Below are positions 1 through 5,935 of a DNA stretch of 6,585 nt, piece by piece. Position 1 is the first letter of the stretch, and each line of letters starts with the position of its first letter. The translations under genes were made by a program, and so were the position numbers. The notes beneath the pieces were generated by a model. It searched no databases. It was not told where the DNA came from and saw nothing but the letters and a program-made list of their open reading frames with translations. Source of the stretch: Acidaminococcaceae bacterium (GTDB lineage Bacteria; Bacillota; Negativicutes; Acidaminococcales; Acidaminococcaceae); assembly GCA_017443165.1 (NCBI GenBank), contig JAFSOW010000035.1, positions 1 through 6,585 of the forward strand. The letters run 5' to 3'.

Positions 1-504
1 ATGCTGAAAGCCGCCCGCAGTTTTAATATTATGTCCGACAACAACATCAAGTCAGGCATGTTGTATGGGAATTTCTATGATTCACCTTCCAGCGGTATCA
101 GCTATTGGAGGTCTAACCGGTCGGAAATCGAAAAATCACTGGCAGAGGTAGACATCCCCTTTATGGCACTGAAAGAGAATTCGGATGCCAGTGATCCGGT
201 GACAGGCGTAGATGATCTGGGTGAAGGCAGCAACAGTGATTCGCAACGGAGCGCTGCGGCTGCTGCCGCAAGAAGGTCTTCGTCCGAAAACCAGAAGAAC
301 GCTGCAGAAGTCCGCCGGTCCGAACCGGAAAAGAAAGCAACGTCACAACAGAAGGCCGGAGGTTCCTCATCAGGAACAAGCGGTGCATCCAAGTCTTCAT
401 CTTCGGTATCCAATGCGCCGAAACCGGCACCTAAGAAGAGCGCGCCCCCTGTAATACGCAAACCGGTAATCAGTAACAAACCCCAGGCGGCGCCAAAGAA
501 CTGA
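1..504 (+). CDS. LytR-CpsA-Psr (LCP) family protein, C-terminal part, 5' end outside window
   Basis: The reading frame is open from the first base. The ATG at position 1 is probably an internal Met, because only the end of a known domain is present. Residues 1-50 resemble the last part of an LCP catalytic domain: a helix, then a segment with SGISYW at 31-36, then a helix (EIEKSLAEV). LCP proteins are membrane-anchored enzymes that transfer undecaprenyl-linked polymers to peptidoglycan on the outer face of the membrane. From about residue 57 the protein becomes a low-complexity tail of some 110 residues rich in Ser, Ala, Lys, Gln and finally Pro. It has no Cys and includes a six-Ala run; it is very likely disordered and wall or periplasm exposed. 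The stop is 50 bp before rsfS, and an LCP gene just before rsfS is a common Firmicutes order (nadD-yqeK-LCP-rsfS), which supports the call. The catalytic Arg/Asp residues lie outside the window, so the family assignment rests on a short segment plus context. Confidence 0.68.
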   Translation: MLKAARSFNIMSDNNIKSGMLYGNFYDSPSSGISYWRSNRSEIEKSLAEVDIPFMALKENSDASDPVTGVDDLGEGSNSDSQRSAAAAAARRSSSENQKNAAEVRRSEPEKKATSQQKAGGSSSGTSGASKSSSSVSNAPKPAPKKSAPPVIRKPVISNKPQAAPKN

Positions 505-530
505 GAGCATGTTGAAACAAAAACTATAAT
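501..530 (+). promoter_or_regulatory. Weak candidate promoter ahead of rsfS
   Basis: A perfect TATAAT lies at 525-530, in the short gap between the LCP gene and rsfS. The best matching -35 is CTGAGA at 501-506 (4 of 6 to TTGACA) with an 18-bp spacer. Transcription would start near 537, just before the ribosome binding site at 542-547. The -35 is poor and overlaps the LCP stop codon, so this may be chance in an AT-rich gap inside an operon. Confidence 0.25.
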
Positions 531-554
531 GAAAAGTATGCGGAGGTAGACTGT

Positions 555-920
555 ATGACCATGCAGCCGAGAGAATTGGCAGAGAAAATTGCAAAGATTG
601 CGGACGATAAAAAAGGAAAAGATATACTGCTTCTGAACATGGAAGGAATATCCTACATGACAGATTATTTTGTCATTGCCAGTGCGTCCAATACTACCCT
701 GGTACGGGCCATTGCCGATGCCATTGAAGACAAACTGGCGGAACAGCAGGTGTTCTGCAGCCATAAGGAAGGGTATAACGATGGCCGCTGGGTGCTGATG
801 GATTTTGGTGATGCAGTGGTCCATGTGTTCCTGGAAGAGGAACGGAACTTCTATAATCTGGAACAGCTGTGGGCTGACGCGCCCAGCGAAGAATTCAAGG
901 GGACCGATGATGGAGAATAA
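555..920 (+). CDS. rsfS: Ribosomal silencing factor RsfS (Iojap/YbeB family)
   Basis: This 121-residue protein matches the full length of RsfS, a single-domain cytoplasmic protein. The family binds ribosomal protein uL14 (L14) on the 50S subunit, blocks joining with the 30S subunit and so lowers translation in starvation or stationary phase. Family hallmarks are visible in order: DILLLNM at 23-29, TDYFVIASASN at 36-46, the helix LVRAIADAIEDKL at 49-61, EGYNDGRWVLMDFGD at 72-86, VVHVF at 88-92 and FYNLEQLWADAP at 99-110. The start at 555 is preceded by GGAGGT at 542-547 with a 7-nt gap. A second ATG at 561 would shorten it by only two residues. It follows the LCP gene by 50 bp and overlaps cvfB by 11 to 14 bp, so it very likely shares a transcript with cvfB. 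Confidence 0.96.
   Translation: MTMQPRELAEKIAKIADDKKGKDILLLNMEGISYMTDYFVIASASNTTLVRAIADAIEDKLAEQQVFCSHKEGYNDGRWVLMDFGDAVVHVFLEEERNFYNLEQLWADAPSEEFKGTDDGE
897..903 (+). promoter_or_regulatory. Ribosome binding site of cvfB inside rsfS
   Basis: AAGGGGA lies within the last codons of rsfS. It is 6 nt before the ATG at 910 and 3 nt before the ATG at 907, which favours 910 as the true start. It also rules out the long upstream reading-frame extension from 805, whose extra residues are out-of-frame rsfS sequence. Confidence 0.6.
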
Positions 921-1779
921 CCTGCGTTATAAAGCCGGCGATGTAGTGACCATGAAAGTTTCCCGGGTCTCCGAAATGGGAGCCTTTCTGGACGCAGGCA
1001 CCGGCAATACGTCGGACGACATCCTGCTGCACAAACTGCAGCAGCTGACTCCGGTGAAGGCCGGAGATGAAGTGCGGGTATACCTGTATCTGGATCCCCA
1101 CAGGCGTCTTACCGCCAGCATGAAGCTGCCTAAGATGAAAGAGGGGCAGTTAGGTTACGCCAAAGTCATCAACGTAACAAAAGACGGGGGCTTCGTGGAT
1201 ATCGGCGGAGAACGGGGCGTTTTTCTTCCCTATACAGAGATGCTGGGAAGGGTAACCGCCAATCAGAAGATATGGATTAAACTGTACCGGGACAAAAGCG
1301 GGCGCCCTGCGGTGACCATGAAGGTTGACAAGGATCTGGCCAGAGCGGCGAAACCCATCGGCGGGGACGCCAAAGTGGGAGATTCTGTTACGGGAAGCAT
1401 TTATAATATTACCAAAGACGGTTTCTTTATTTTCACCAACGACCGGCACATCGCGTTCCTGCACCGGAGCGAAACGGACCCGAAACGGTATCTTGCTTAT
1501 GGAGAACAGGTCACGGCCCGCATCACGTTCATCCGGGAAGACGGGCATGTGGATGTATCCCTGCGCAAGCAGAAAGAAAACGCTATGGTGGATGATGCGC
1601 AAGTGATTCTGGAAACGCTGCAGTCCCGGAACGGGCGCATGCCGTACTGTGACGATACTCCGGCGGAGATTATCAAAACGAAATTTGGTATTTCCAAAGC
1701 GGCCTTTAAGCGTGCCCTGGGCCGCCTGATGAAAGAGGACAAGGTGTACCAGGAGGATGGCTGGACGATTTTGAAGTAA
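910..1779 (+). CDS. cvfB: CvfB-type S1 RNA-binding protein (YitL family)
   Basis: This 289-residue cytoplasmic protein is close to the usual CvfB/YitL size of about 280-300. Three S1-type OB folds are visible: residues about 6-74 (YKAGDVV, then SEMGAFLDAG), about 79-140 (LGYAKVINVTKDGGFVDIG) and about 154-222 (VGDSVTGSIYNITKDGFFIF, ending in HVDVSLRKQK). A C-terminal winged helix follows at about 226-289 (GISKAAFKRALGRLMKE, then a short strand GWTILK at the end). Known CvfB proteins have this S1-S1-S1-winged-helix layout, bind RNA, and affect virulence-factor expression in Staphylococcus aureus; the exact RNA target is not established to my knowledge. The ATG at 907 would add one Met; 910 is chosen on ribosome-binding-site spacing. 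The start overlaps the end of rsfS, which implies translational coupling and a role tied to ribosomes or translation (inference). Confidence 0.9.
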   Translation: MENNLRYKAGDVVTMKVSRVSEMGAFLDAGTGNTSDDILLHKLQQLTPVKAGDEVRVYLYLDPHRRLTASMKLPKMKEGQLGYAKVINVTKDGGFVDIGGERGVFLPYTEMLGRVTANQKIWIKLYRDKSGRPAVTMKVDKDLARAAKPIGGDAKVGDSVTGSIYNITKDGFFIFTNDRHIAFLHRSETDPKRYLAYGEQVTARITFIREDGHVDVSLRKQKENAMVDDAQVILETLQSRNGRMPYCDDTPAEIIKTKFGISKAAFKRALGRLMKEDKVYQEDGWTILK

Positions 1780-1781
1780 TA

Positions 1782-1800
1782 GCGTAACCGTCATGGACGC
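1782..1800 (+). other. Weak hairpin between cvfB and the M48 protease gene
   Basis: GCGT at 1782-1785 can pair with ACGC at 1797-1800, and CC at 1788-1789 with GG at 1795-1796 across a two-base bulge. The only trailing T-rich stretch is TTTT at 1802-1805. It is too short and weak to call a terminator. The protease could therefore be read through from the rsfS-cvfB transcript. Confidence 0.15.
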
Positions 1801-1819
1801 ATTTTACCCATAAGCTATT

Positions 1820-1826
1820 GGAGGTG
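1820..1826 (+). promoter_or_regulatory. Ribosome binding site fixing the start of the M48 protease
   Basis: GGAGGTG lies 6 nt before the ATG at 1833. The in-frame TTG at 1818 overlaps this site and so cannot be the start; 1833 also gives a clean signal peptide beginning MKSS. Confidence 0.85.
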
Positions 1827-1832
1827 ACCGCA

Positions 1833-3017
1833 ATGAAAAGTTCGACGATGTTTCGTACGACTGTTTCTGCTGCGCTTTGTCTGACCCTTACCTCAGGCGC
1901 GGTAATGCCAAAACAGGCTCTGGCCTGGGACTGGCTTTCTGCAGGGCTGGCTTTGTTCCAGGTAGGGGCTGAATATGCGTACCTTAACAAGCAGGTCAGC
2001 TATCTGGATAATAAGGGCAGGGATAAATACATGGGCCAGATCAAGGATAAATACGGTATTAATACCGATCCTGTGGCCAATGCCATGCTGGCCCGTATCA
2101 TGACCCGGCTGTCTGACGCGGTGGCACTTACCGATGATTCGATTGTCAAAAAACCGTACAATTATTTTGTCAATAATGATAAATCCTTCAATGCGTTCTG
2201 CACCCTGGGCCATAATATGAGCGTCAACATTGGCGCGTTTGAGAAATTAAATTATAATGAAGACGAGCTGGCCTTTGTCATTGCCCATGAAATGGGGCAC
2301 GGACAGAAAAACCATCCGGCTGCCGGTGTGAAGCGTGCGTTGCCGGTTTCTATTGTAGCCGCCCTTTATGCCAGCCAGAACCGGAACACGGCTTCTTCCA
2401 TAGGCGCTGCCCTGGTAAGTACTGTCGGTACCGCCAAGTGGGTGACAAAACCGATGGAAAGTCAGGCGGATAAACTTGCTTTTGACTATGCCGTGGCAGC
2501 TGGGTACAACGTGGGCGCCGGTGCGGCCCTGTGGCAGCATATTCTGGAACAGAACGGCAGCAAATCCAGCGGTTTTGCGGAATTGTTCAACGACCACCCC
2601 ACAAGCATTTCACGCCGTAATAATTACAATAAAAAGATTACGGAGTGGAGCGGCAACAAGGTAAAAGTAAATGAAGAAAACGGGTTGATTTCCGTAGCAG
2701 AACAGCCTTTTTATACCCCAGCCAAAACCAGTACCATGAGCCCTCAGGAACAGGCTTTCCTGATTGCCGGAAACCTGTCTTCCGTGTTCCACGACGGCGG
2801 GCAGTACGAACCCGTCTGGACCAACAGCGAAAACACATTACTGGTAGGCGAACAACCGGTGATGGGCTTTGACGGAGTTGCGGACGCGGACGCGGTGGAA
2901 AAAAGGCTGCGGGAGATTTTAAACAGCAGAAATATTAAGACTGCTGCTAATGTGTCTGTAGAATCTCAACCCCGTAGCATGCGGAAAAGGGTTGAGGCAA
3001 TAATTAAAGATAAATAA
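1833..3017 (+). CDS. Exported M48 family zinc metalloprotease (BepA-like)
   Basis: This is a 394-residue protein with a Sec signal peptide: positive start, hydrophobic core at about 9-24, and ALA at 29-31 followed by Trp, giving likely cleavage after 31. The M48 core is clear: NAF at 120-122 and a beta strand, EDELAFVIAHEMGHGQKNH with the zinc motif HEMGH at 152-156, and ESQAD at 209-213 supplying the third zinc ligand Glu209. A later NDHPTSISRR segment matches the conserved His-Pro region of M48C enzymes such as BepA/YfgC. Those enzymes act in the periplasm on misfolded or stalled outer-membrane proteins, so a periplasmic quality-control role fits a diderm Firmicute (inference). No TPR repeats are evident after the protease core. 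The last ~115 residues match nothing I recognise. It lacks a lipobox and obvious internal membrane spans, so it is probably soluble after cleavage. It starts 53 bp after cvfB and is followed by a terminator. Confidence 0.9.
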   Translation: MKSSTMFRTTVSAALCLTLTSGAVMPKQALAWDWLSAGLALFQVGAEYAYLNKQVSYLDNKGRDKYMGQIKDKYGINTDPVANAMLARIMTRLSDAVALTDDSIVKKPYNYFVNNDKSFNAFCTLGHNMSVNIGAFEKLNYNEDELAFVIAHEMGHGQKNHPAAGVKRALPVSIVAALYASQNRNTASSIGAALVSTVGTAKWVTKPMESQADKLAFDYAVAAGYNVGAGAALWQHILEQNGSKSSGFAELFNDHPTSISRRNNYNKKITEWSGNKVKVNEENGLISVAEQPFYTPAKTSTMSPQEQAFLIAGNLSSVFHDGGQYEPVWTNSENTLLVGEQPVMGFDGVADADAVEKRLREILNSRNIKTAANVSVESQPRSMRKRVEAIIKDK

Positions 3018-3071
3018 AAGGAATTCAGAAGTCACTGGCATGTCTTAATAGTTGAGCGATGAATACAAAAT

Positions 3072-3107
3072 AAAAACCAGAGCTGTTAAAGCGGCCCTGG
3101 TTTTTTT
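3072..3107 (+). terminator. Rho-independent terminator after the M48 protease gene
   Basis: AAAAACCAG at 3072-3080 pairs perfectly with CTGGTTTTT at 3097-3105. After one A-C mismatch the stem continues for about four pairs (one a G-T wobble), leaving a small AT-rich loop. A run of seven T at 3101-3107 follows. The A-tract on the 5' side means it may also work weakly in the opposite direction, but there is no minus-strand gene here. It ends the first transcription block. Confidence 0.9.
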
Positions 3108-3159
3108 ATGTTATAAGCAGGGGGGAAAACGGGTGCGGGATAGTTGGTATTAAAACAAG

Positions 3160-3185
3160 CATATATTAAGATTTAATAATATATG
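3160..3185. promoter_or_regulatory. Inverted repeat, candidate operator of the importer operon
   Basis: CATATATTA at 3160-3168 is the exact reverse complement of TAATATATG at 3177-3185, with an 8-bp spacer. It ends 12 bp before the -35 box of the importer promoter, a typical place for a regulator to bind. No T-run follows, so it is not a terminator. It does not match the classic GTATGA-N16-TCATAC NikR box, and I do not recognise the regulator. AT-rich DNA forms such repeats by chance, which limits confidence. Confidence 0.4.
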
Positions 3186-3197
3186 GTTGAAATCCTA

Positions 3198-3226
3198 TTG
3201 ACACAAGTCTATATAAAAGATACAAT
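3198..3226 (+). promoter_or_regulatory. Strong sigma-A promoter of the ABC importer operon
   Basis: The -35 box TTGACA at 3198-3203 is a perfect consensus. The -10 box TACAAT at 3221-3226 is 5 of 6, with the ideal 17-bp spacer. Transcription should start near 3233, giving a 5' leader of about 45 nt. That is too short for a typical riboswitch, so control is more likely by a DNA-binding protein. A small palindrome, AATAA-AC-TTATT at 3224-3235, overlaps the end of the -10 box and the start site. Confidence 0.88.
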
Positions 3227-3277
3227 AAACTTATTAGAATCATTTACTATTAAATTTATGTTTTTGGAGGGAAAACT

Positions 3278-4858
3278 ATGAACAAAAAATGGACAGCAGG
3301 ATTACTGATCAGTTTATTGCTGGTTGCGGGTTGTGGCGGCAGCGGTTCCGGTGATAAAAAAGCAGAGCAGAAAGCATCCCCTGCAAAAGATGAAATCGTC
3401 ATTACGGTAGGCAATAATCTGATAGCAGGCAAGTTCGATCCTACTATCGGTTATGGTGTATGGAATCCGGATATTTTCCACAGCCATATCTTTAAGGTAG
3501 GTAAAGGCAATACCCTGGAGATGGATCTGGCTGTGAAGGAAACTATCAGCGAGGACGGCAAGGTTTATACATATGAAATCCGTAACGACGGCAAATTTGC
3601 AGACGGAAAGCCAATTACCGCCAAAGACGTAGAATTTACGATTAAAAAGGCCATGTCCCGCCCGTCTGCGTTGGATCTGACCATGGTTGCGGGCGTGAAA
3701 GCGCTGGATGATACACATGTGGAATTTACGTTGAAGAAACCATGGTCTTCTTTCCCCTACACGCTGACCTCGGTAGGCATTGTACCTCAGCATGCTTACA
3801 CAGATACATATGGGGATAAGCCGCTGGGTTCCGGCGCCTGGAAGATTGTTGATTTCCAGAAAGGGCAGCAGCTGATTCTTGCTCCTAACGAACACTATTA
3901 TGGACCAAAATCAAAATTCAAAAAAATAACCATTTTAAAGATGGACGAGGACGCTGCCCTTGCTGCCGCAAAATCCGGCAAGCTTGACGTTGTTCTGGTA
4001 AGCGCGGAGTTTGCCAAAAACGAAGTCAAAGATATGAAGAAGAAAGCCTATGATGTGACGGATGTCTTCCTGTTTAACCTGCCTGTGATTAAAGAAACGA
4101 CGGAAAACGGCAAAAAGGTCGGCAACAATGTGACCTGCGATCCGGCCATCCGCAAAGCGCTGAACATCGGCATTAGCCGCAAGGAGATTATTAATAAGGG
4201 ATTAAACGGTTATGGGACGCCGGCGTATACATATGCCCGGTATACTCCCTGGGCAAGCGCTACCAAAATTGAAGACGGCAAGGTGGAAGAAGCCAAAAAA
4301 ATCCTGGCCGATGCCGGGTGGAAAGACACCAACGGCGACGGTATCATTGATAAGAACGGTGTGAACGCTGAGTTCACCGTAACCGGACGCAGTAACGATC
4401 TTGACCGTTACAATACTGCCGTGGCGTTGGGCGAGGAAGCCAAAAAGCTGGGCATTAAAATTAACGTAAAGTCCGCACCCTGGGCTGAATGCCGTATTGC
4501 CCGCAATATTCCCACCAACTGGAGTTACGGAGAAGCCGATCCTATCGGTGTGTACCGTCAGTACCACTCTTCCCAGATTGACGTAAACAAGATTGGAAAT
4601 CCGTCCACCTACAAGAATGCGGAAGTGGATGTCTTGCTGGATAAGGCAATTCAGTCTGCGAACCGGGATGAGGCCAATAAATTGTGGCAGAAAGCACTGA
4701 CAGTATCGGAAAAAGATGTTCCTTCGCTGGCGCTTTGCAGTCCGCAAAACGTGTACTTTATCCGTGACGGCCTGCAGATTCCGGATTTCGGCAAAGTCAT
4801 CACCCGGTCTCAAGGCATTTCCATTGTAGAAAATATGAACGAGTGGACCTGGAAATAA
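3278..4858 (+). CDS. ABC importer substrate-binding lipoprotein, family 5 (nickel/peptide type, NikA/DppA-like)
   Basis: This is a 526-residue binding protein, normal for SBP family 5 (about 500-540). It has a lipoprotein signal: KK at 3-4, a hydrophobic core, and lipobox VAGC with Cys19 as the lipidated residue, then a Gly/Ser/Lys-rich linker to about residue 40. Family features follow: DLAVKETISEDGKVYTYEIR then FADGKPITAKDVEFTIKKA, GSGAWKI, a region like IRKALNIGISRKEII, and an acidic loop DTNGDGIIDKNG at 350-361 common in this family. The protein captures substrate outside the inner membrane and delivers it to the permease pair encoded downstream. I lean to nickel or another chelated metal rather than peptide because of overall resemblance to NikA/CntA-type proteins and the DPIGVYRQYHSSQ segment at 421-433 with His430; this is recognition by eye, not proof. 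Three Cys (287, 405, 487) lie in the mature domain. Ribosome binding site GGAGGG at 3266-3271 is 6 nt before the ATG. Confidence 0.88.
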   Translation: MNKKWTAGLLISLLLVAGCGGSGSGDKKAEQKASPAKDEIVITVGNNLIAGKFDPTIGYGVWNPDIFHSHIFKVGKGNTLEMDLAVKETISEDGKVYTYEIRNDGKFADGKPITAKDVEFTIKKAMSRPSALDLTMVAGVKALDDTHVEFTLKKPWSSFPYTLTSVGIVPQHAYTDTYGDKPLGSGAWKIVDFQKGQQLILAPNEHYYGPKSKFKKITILKMDEDAALAAAKSGKLDVVLVSAEFAKNEVKDMKKKAYDVTDVFLFNLPVIKETTENGKKVGNNVTCDPAIRKALNIGISRKEIINKGLNGYGTPAYTYARYTPWASATKIEDGKVEEAKKILADAGWKDTNGDGIIDKNGVNAEFTVTGRSNDLDRYNTAVALGEEAKKLGIKINVKSAPWAECRIARNIPTNWSYGEADPIGVYRQYHSSQIDVNKIGNPSTYKNAEVDVLLDKAIQSANRDEANKLWQKALTVSEKDVPSLALCSPQNVYFIRDGLQIPDFGKVITRSQGISIVENMNEWTWK

Positions 4859-4873
4859 GCGCTTGCCCGGATA

Positions 4874-4901
4874 AGGAACCGCTGTTTGATCGGCGGTTCC
4901 T
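4874..4901 (+). other. Intercistronic hairpin between binding protein and permease genes
   Basis: AGGAACCGC at 4874-4882 pairs perfectly with GCGGTTCCT at 4893-4901, a 9-bp stem with a 10-nt loop. There is no T-run after it, only TAAAAGTTTAATT, so it is a poor intrinsic terminator. In binding-protein-first ABC operons such hairpins often protect the 3' end of the first gene's mRNA or partly stop transcription, giving much more binding protein than permease. That role is inferred here. Confidence 0.65.
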
Positions 4902-4945
4902 AAAAGTTTAATTATGATTTTTGCATAGATGCAGAGGAGCTGTGA

Positions 4946-5935
4946 ATGAAAAAAGGCTTGTTGAAGTATTTGTTTTCAACCTTAGCCAGAATGCTGGTGC
5001 TTCTTGTTGCAGTCACGTTAATGAGTTTCCTTTTGGTACATAACGCGCCCATGGATCCGGTGGATGCCTTTTTGGGTGAAATAGTGGTATCGGAGGAACA
5101 AAGGGCGAAGATTGCGGAGCACTGGGGACTTGATAAATCTCCCGCAGAGCAGTACGTGATCTGGGTAAAAAATACACTGCATGGAGATATGGGAGAATCA
5201 CGTACCTATCATGAACCGGTAACCAAAGTTTTGGGGGAGCGCTTCCGCGCTTCCCTTCTTTTGATGGGCACGGCATGGATACTGTCTGGCGTGCTGGGGT
5301 TGCTTCTGGGCATTGTGGCCGGCGTGTATAAAGACCGCTGGCCGGACCGGATTATAAAAACGTTCAGCCTTATCCTTGCTTCCACACCGGTATTTTGGAT
5401 TGGCTTGCTAGTCTTGGTTGTATTTGCCGTAGAACTGCAGTGGTTCCCGTTGGGGCTGGCGGTACCTATTGGCAAGGTGGAAAGCGAAGTTACCTGGATG
5501 GAAAGGCTGCATCATCTGGTTTTGCCGGCGCTGACACTGAGCATTACCGGGGTGGCCAATATTATTCTCCATACCCGTCAGAAACTGATTGACGTAATGG
5601 AAAGCGAATATGTGTTGTTTGCCAGAGCACGCGGCGAAACGCTGAAGCAGCTTGTTACGCGGCATGGATTGCGTAACATCGCCCTTCCTGCCATTACGCT
5701 GCAGTTTGCTTCCATCAGTGAACTGTTTGGCGGTTCCGTGCTGGCGGAACGTGTCTTTTCGTATCCGGGGCTGGGCAGCACGGCTGTAGTGGCCGGCATG
5801 CAGGCCGATGCGCCGCTGTTGTTAGGCATTGCCTTGTTTAGTGCGTTATTTGTGTTCGCCGGAAACCTGACAGCTAATATTTTATACGGCATCATTGATC
5901 CGCAGATCCGGGAAGGAGGCGGGAGCAATGGCTGA
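4946..5935 (+). CDS. ABC importer inner-membrane permease, NikB/DppB-like
   Basis: This 329-residue integral membrane protein belongs to the binding-protein-dependent permease family (BPD_transp_1). It has the DppB/NikB layout: a first membrane helix at about 13-32, the NAPMDPVDAFLG segment (35-39 PMDPV, where the family usually has PGDP), and a periplasmic domain with WGLDKSPAEQYVIWVKNTLHGDMGESR. A transmembrane core with about five further helices follows, containing TPVFWIGLLVLVVFAV. The EAA loop that docks the ATPase is at about 219-247 (ESEYVLFARARGETLKQLV then RHGLRNIALP). It pairs with the next gene product to form the translocation channel. Ribosome binding site GAGGAG at 4934-4939 is 6 nt before the ATG. 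It lies 87 bp after the binding-protein gene, separated by a hairpin, and overlaps the next gene by 8 bp. Substrate cannot be told from the permease alone. Confidence 0.93.
   Translation: MKKGLLKYLFSTLARMLVLLVAVTLMSFLLVHNAPMDPVDAFLGEIVVSEEQRAKIAEHWGLDKSPAEQYVIWVKNTLHGDMGESRTYHEPVTKVLGERFRASLLLMGTAWILSGVLGLLLGIVAGVYKDRWPDRIIKTFSLILASTPVFWIGLLVLVVFAVELQWFPLGLAVPIGKVESEVTWMERLHHLVLPALTLSITGVANIILHTRQKLIDVMESEYVLFARARGETLKQLVTRHGLRNIALPAITLQFASISELFGGSVLAERVFSYPGLGSTAVVAGMQADAPLLLGIALFSALFVFAGNLTANILYGIIDPQIREGGGSNG

Noticed and set aside
102..824. Minus-strand open frame of 240 codons across the LCP tail and rsfS
   Set aside because: It lies opposite two genes that fit known families, has low-complexity antisense composition and matches no family; there is no sign of its own ribosome binding site.
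805..906. Longer N-terminus for cvfB from an upstream in-frame ATG
   Set aside because: The extra 34 or so residues are out-of-frame rsfS sequence with no S1 similarity, and the ribosome binding site at 897-903 serves the later ATG.
1150..1794. Minus-strand open frame of 214 codons opposite cvfB
   Set aside because: It is antisense to a gene with three clear S1 domains and resembles no protein; a shadow frame.
1771..1832. A promoter for the M48 protease gene in the gap after cvfB
   Set aside because: TTGAAG at 1771 has no matching -10 box at 16-18 bp spacing, so I cannot support a promoter there.
3233..3277. Riboswitch (for example a NiCo type) in the importer leader
   Set aside because: The predicted leader is only about 45 nt and contains no evident multi-stem structure.
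3314..3895. Minus-strand open frame of 193 codons opposite the binding-protein gene
   Set aside because: Antisense to a well-matched family-5 binding protein; no recognisable domain or start signal.
4325..4360. EF-hand-like acidic loop in the binding protein as a special calcium site
   Set aside because: The D-x-N-x-D-G pattern at residues 350-361 is common in family-5 binding proteins and is not distinctive here.
4202..4813. Minus-strand open frame of 203 codons opposite the binding-protein gene
   Set aside because: Same reason: a shadow of a confidently identified gene.
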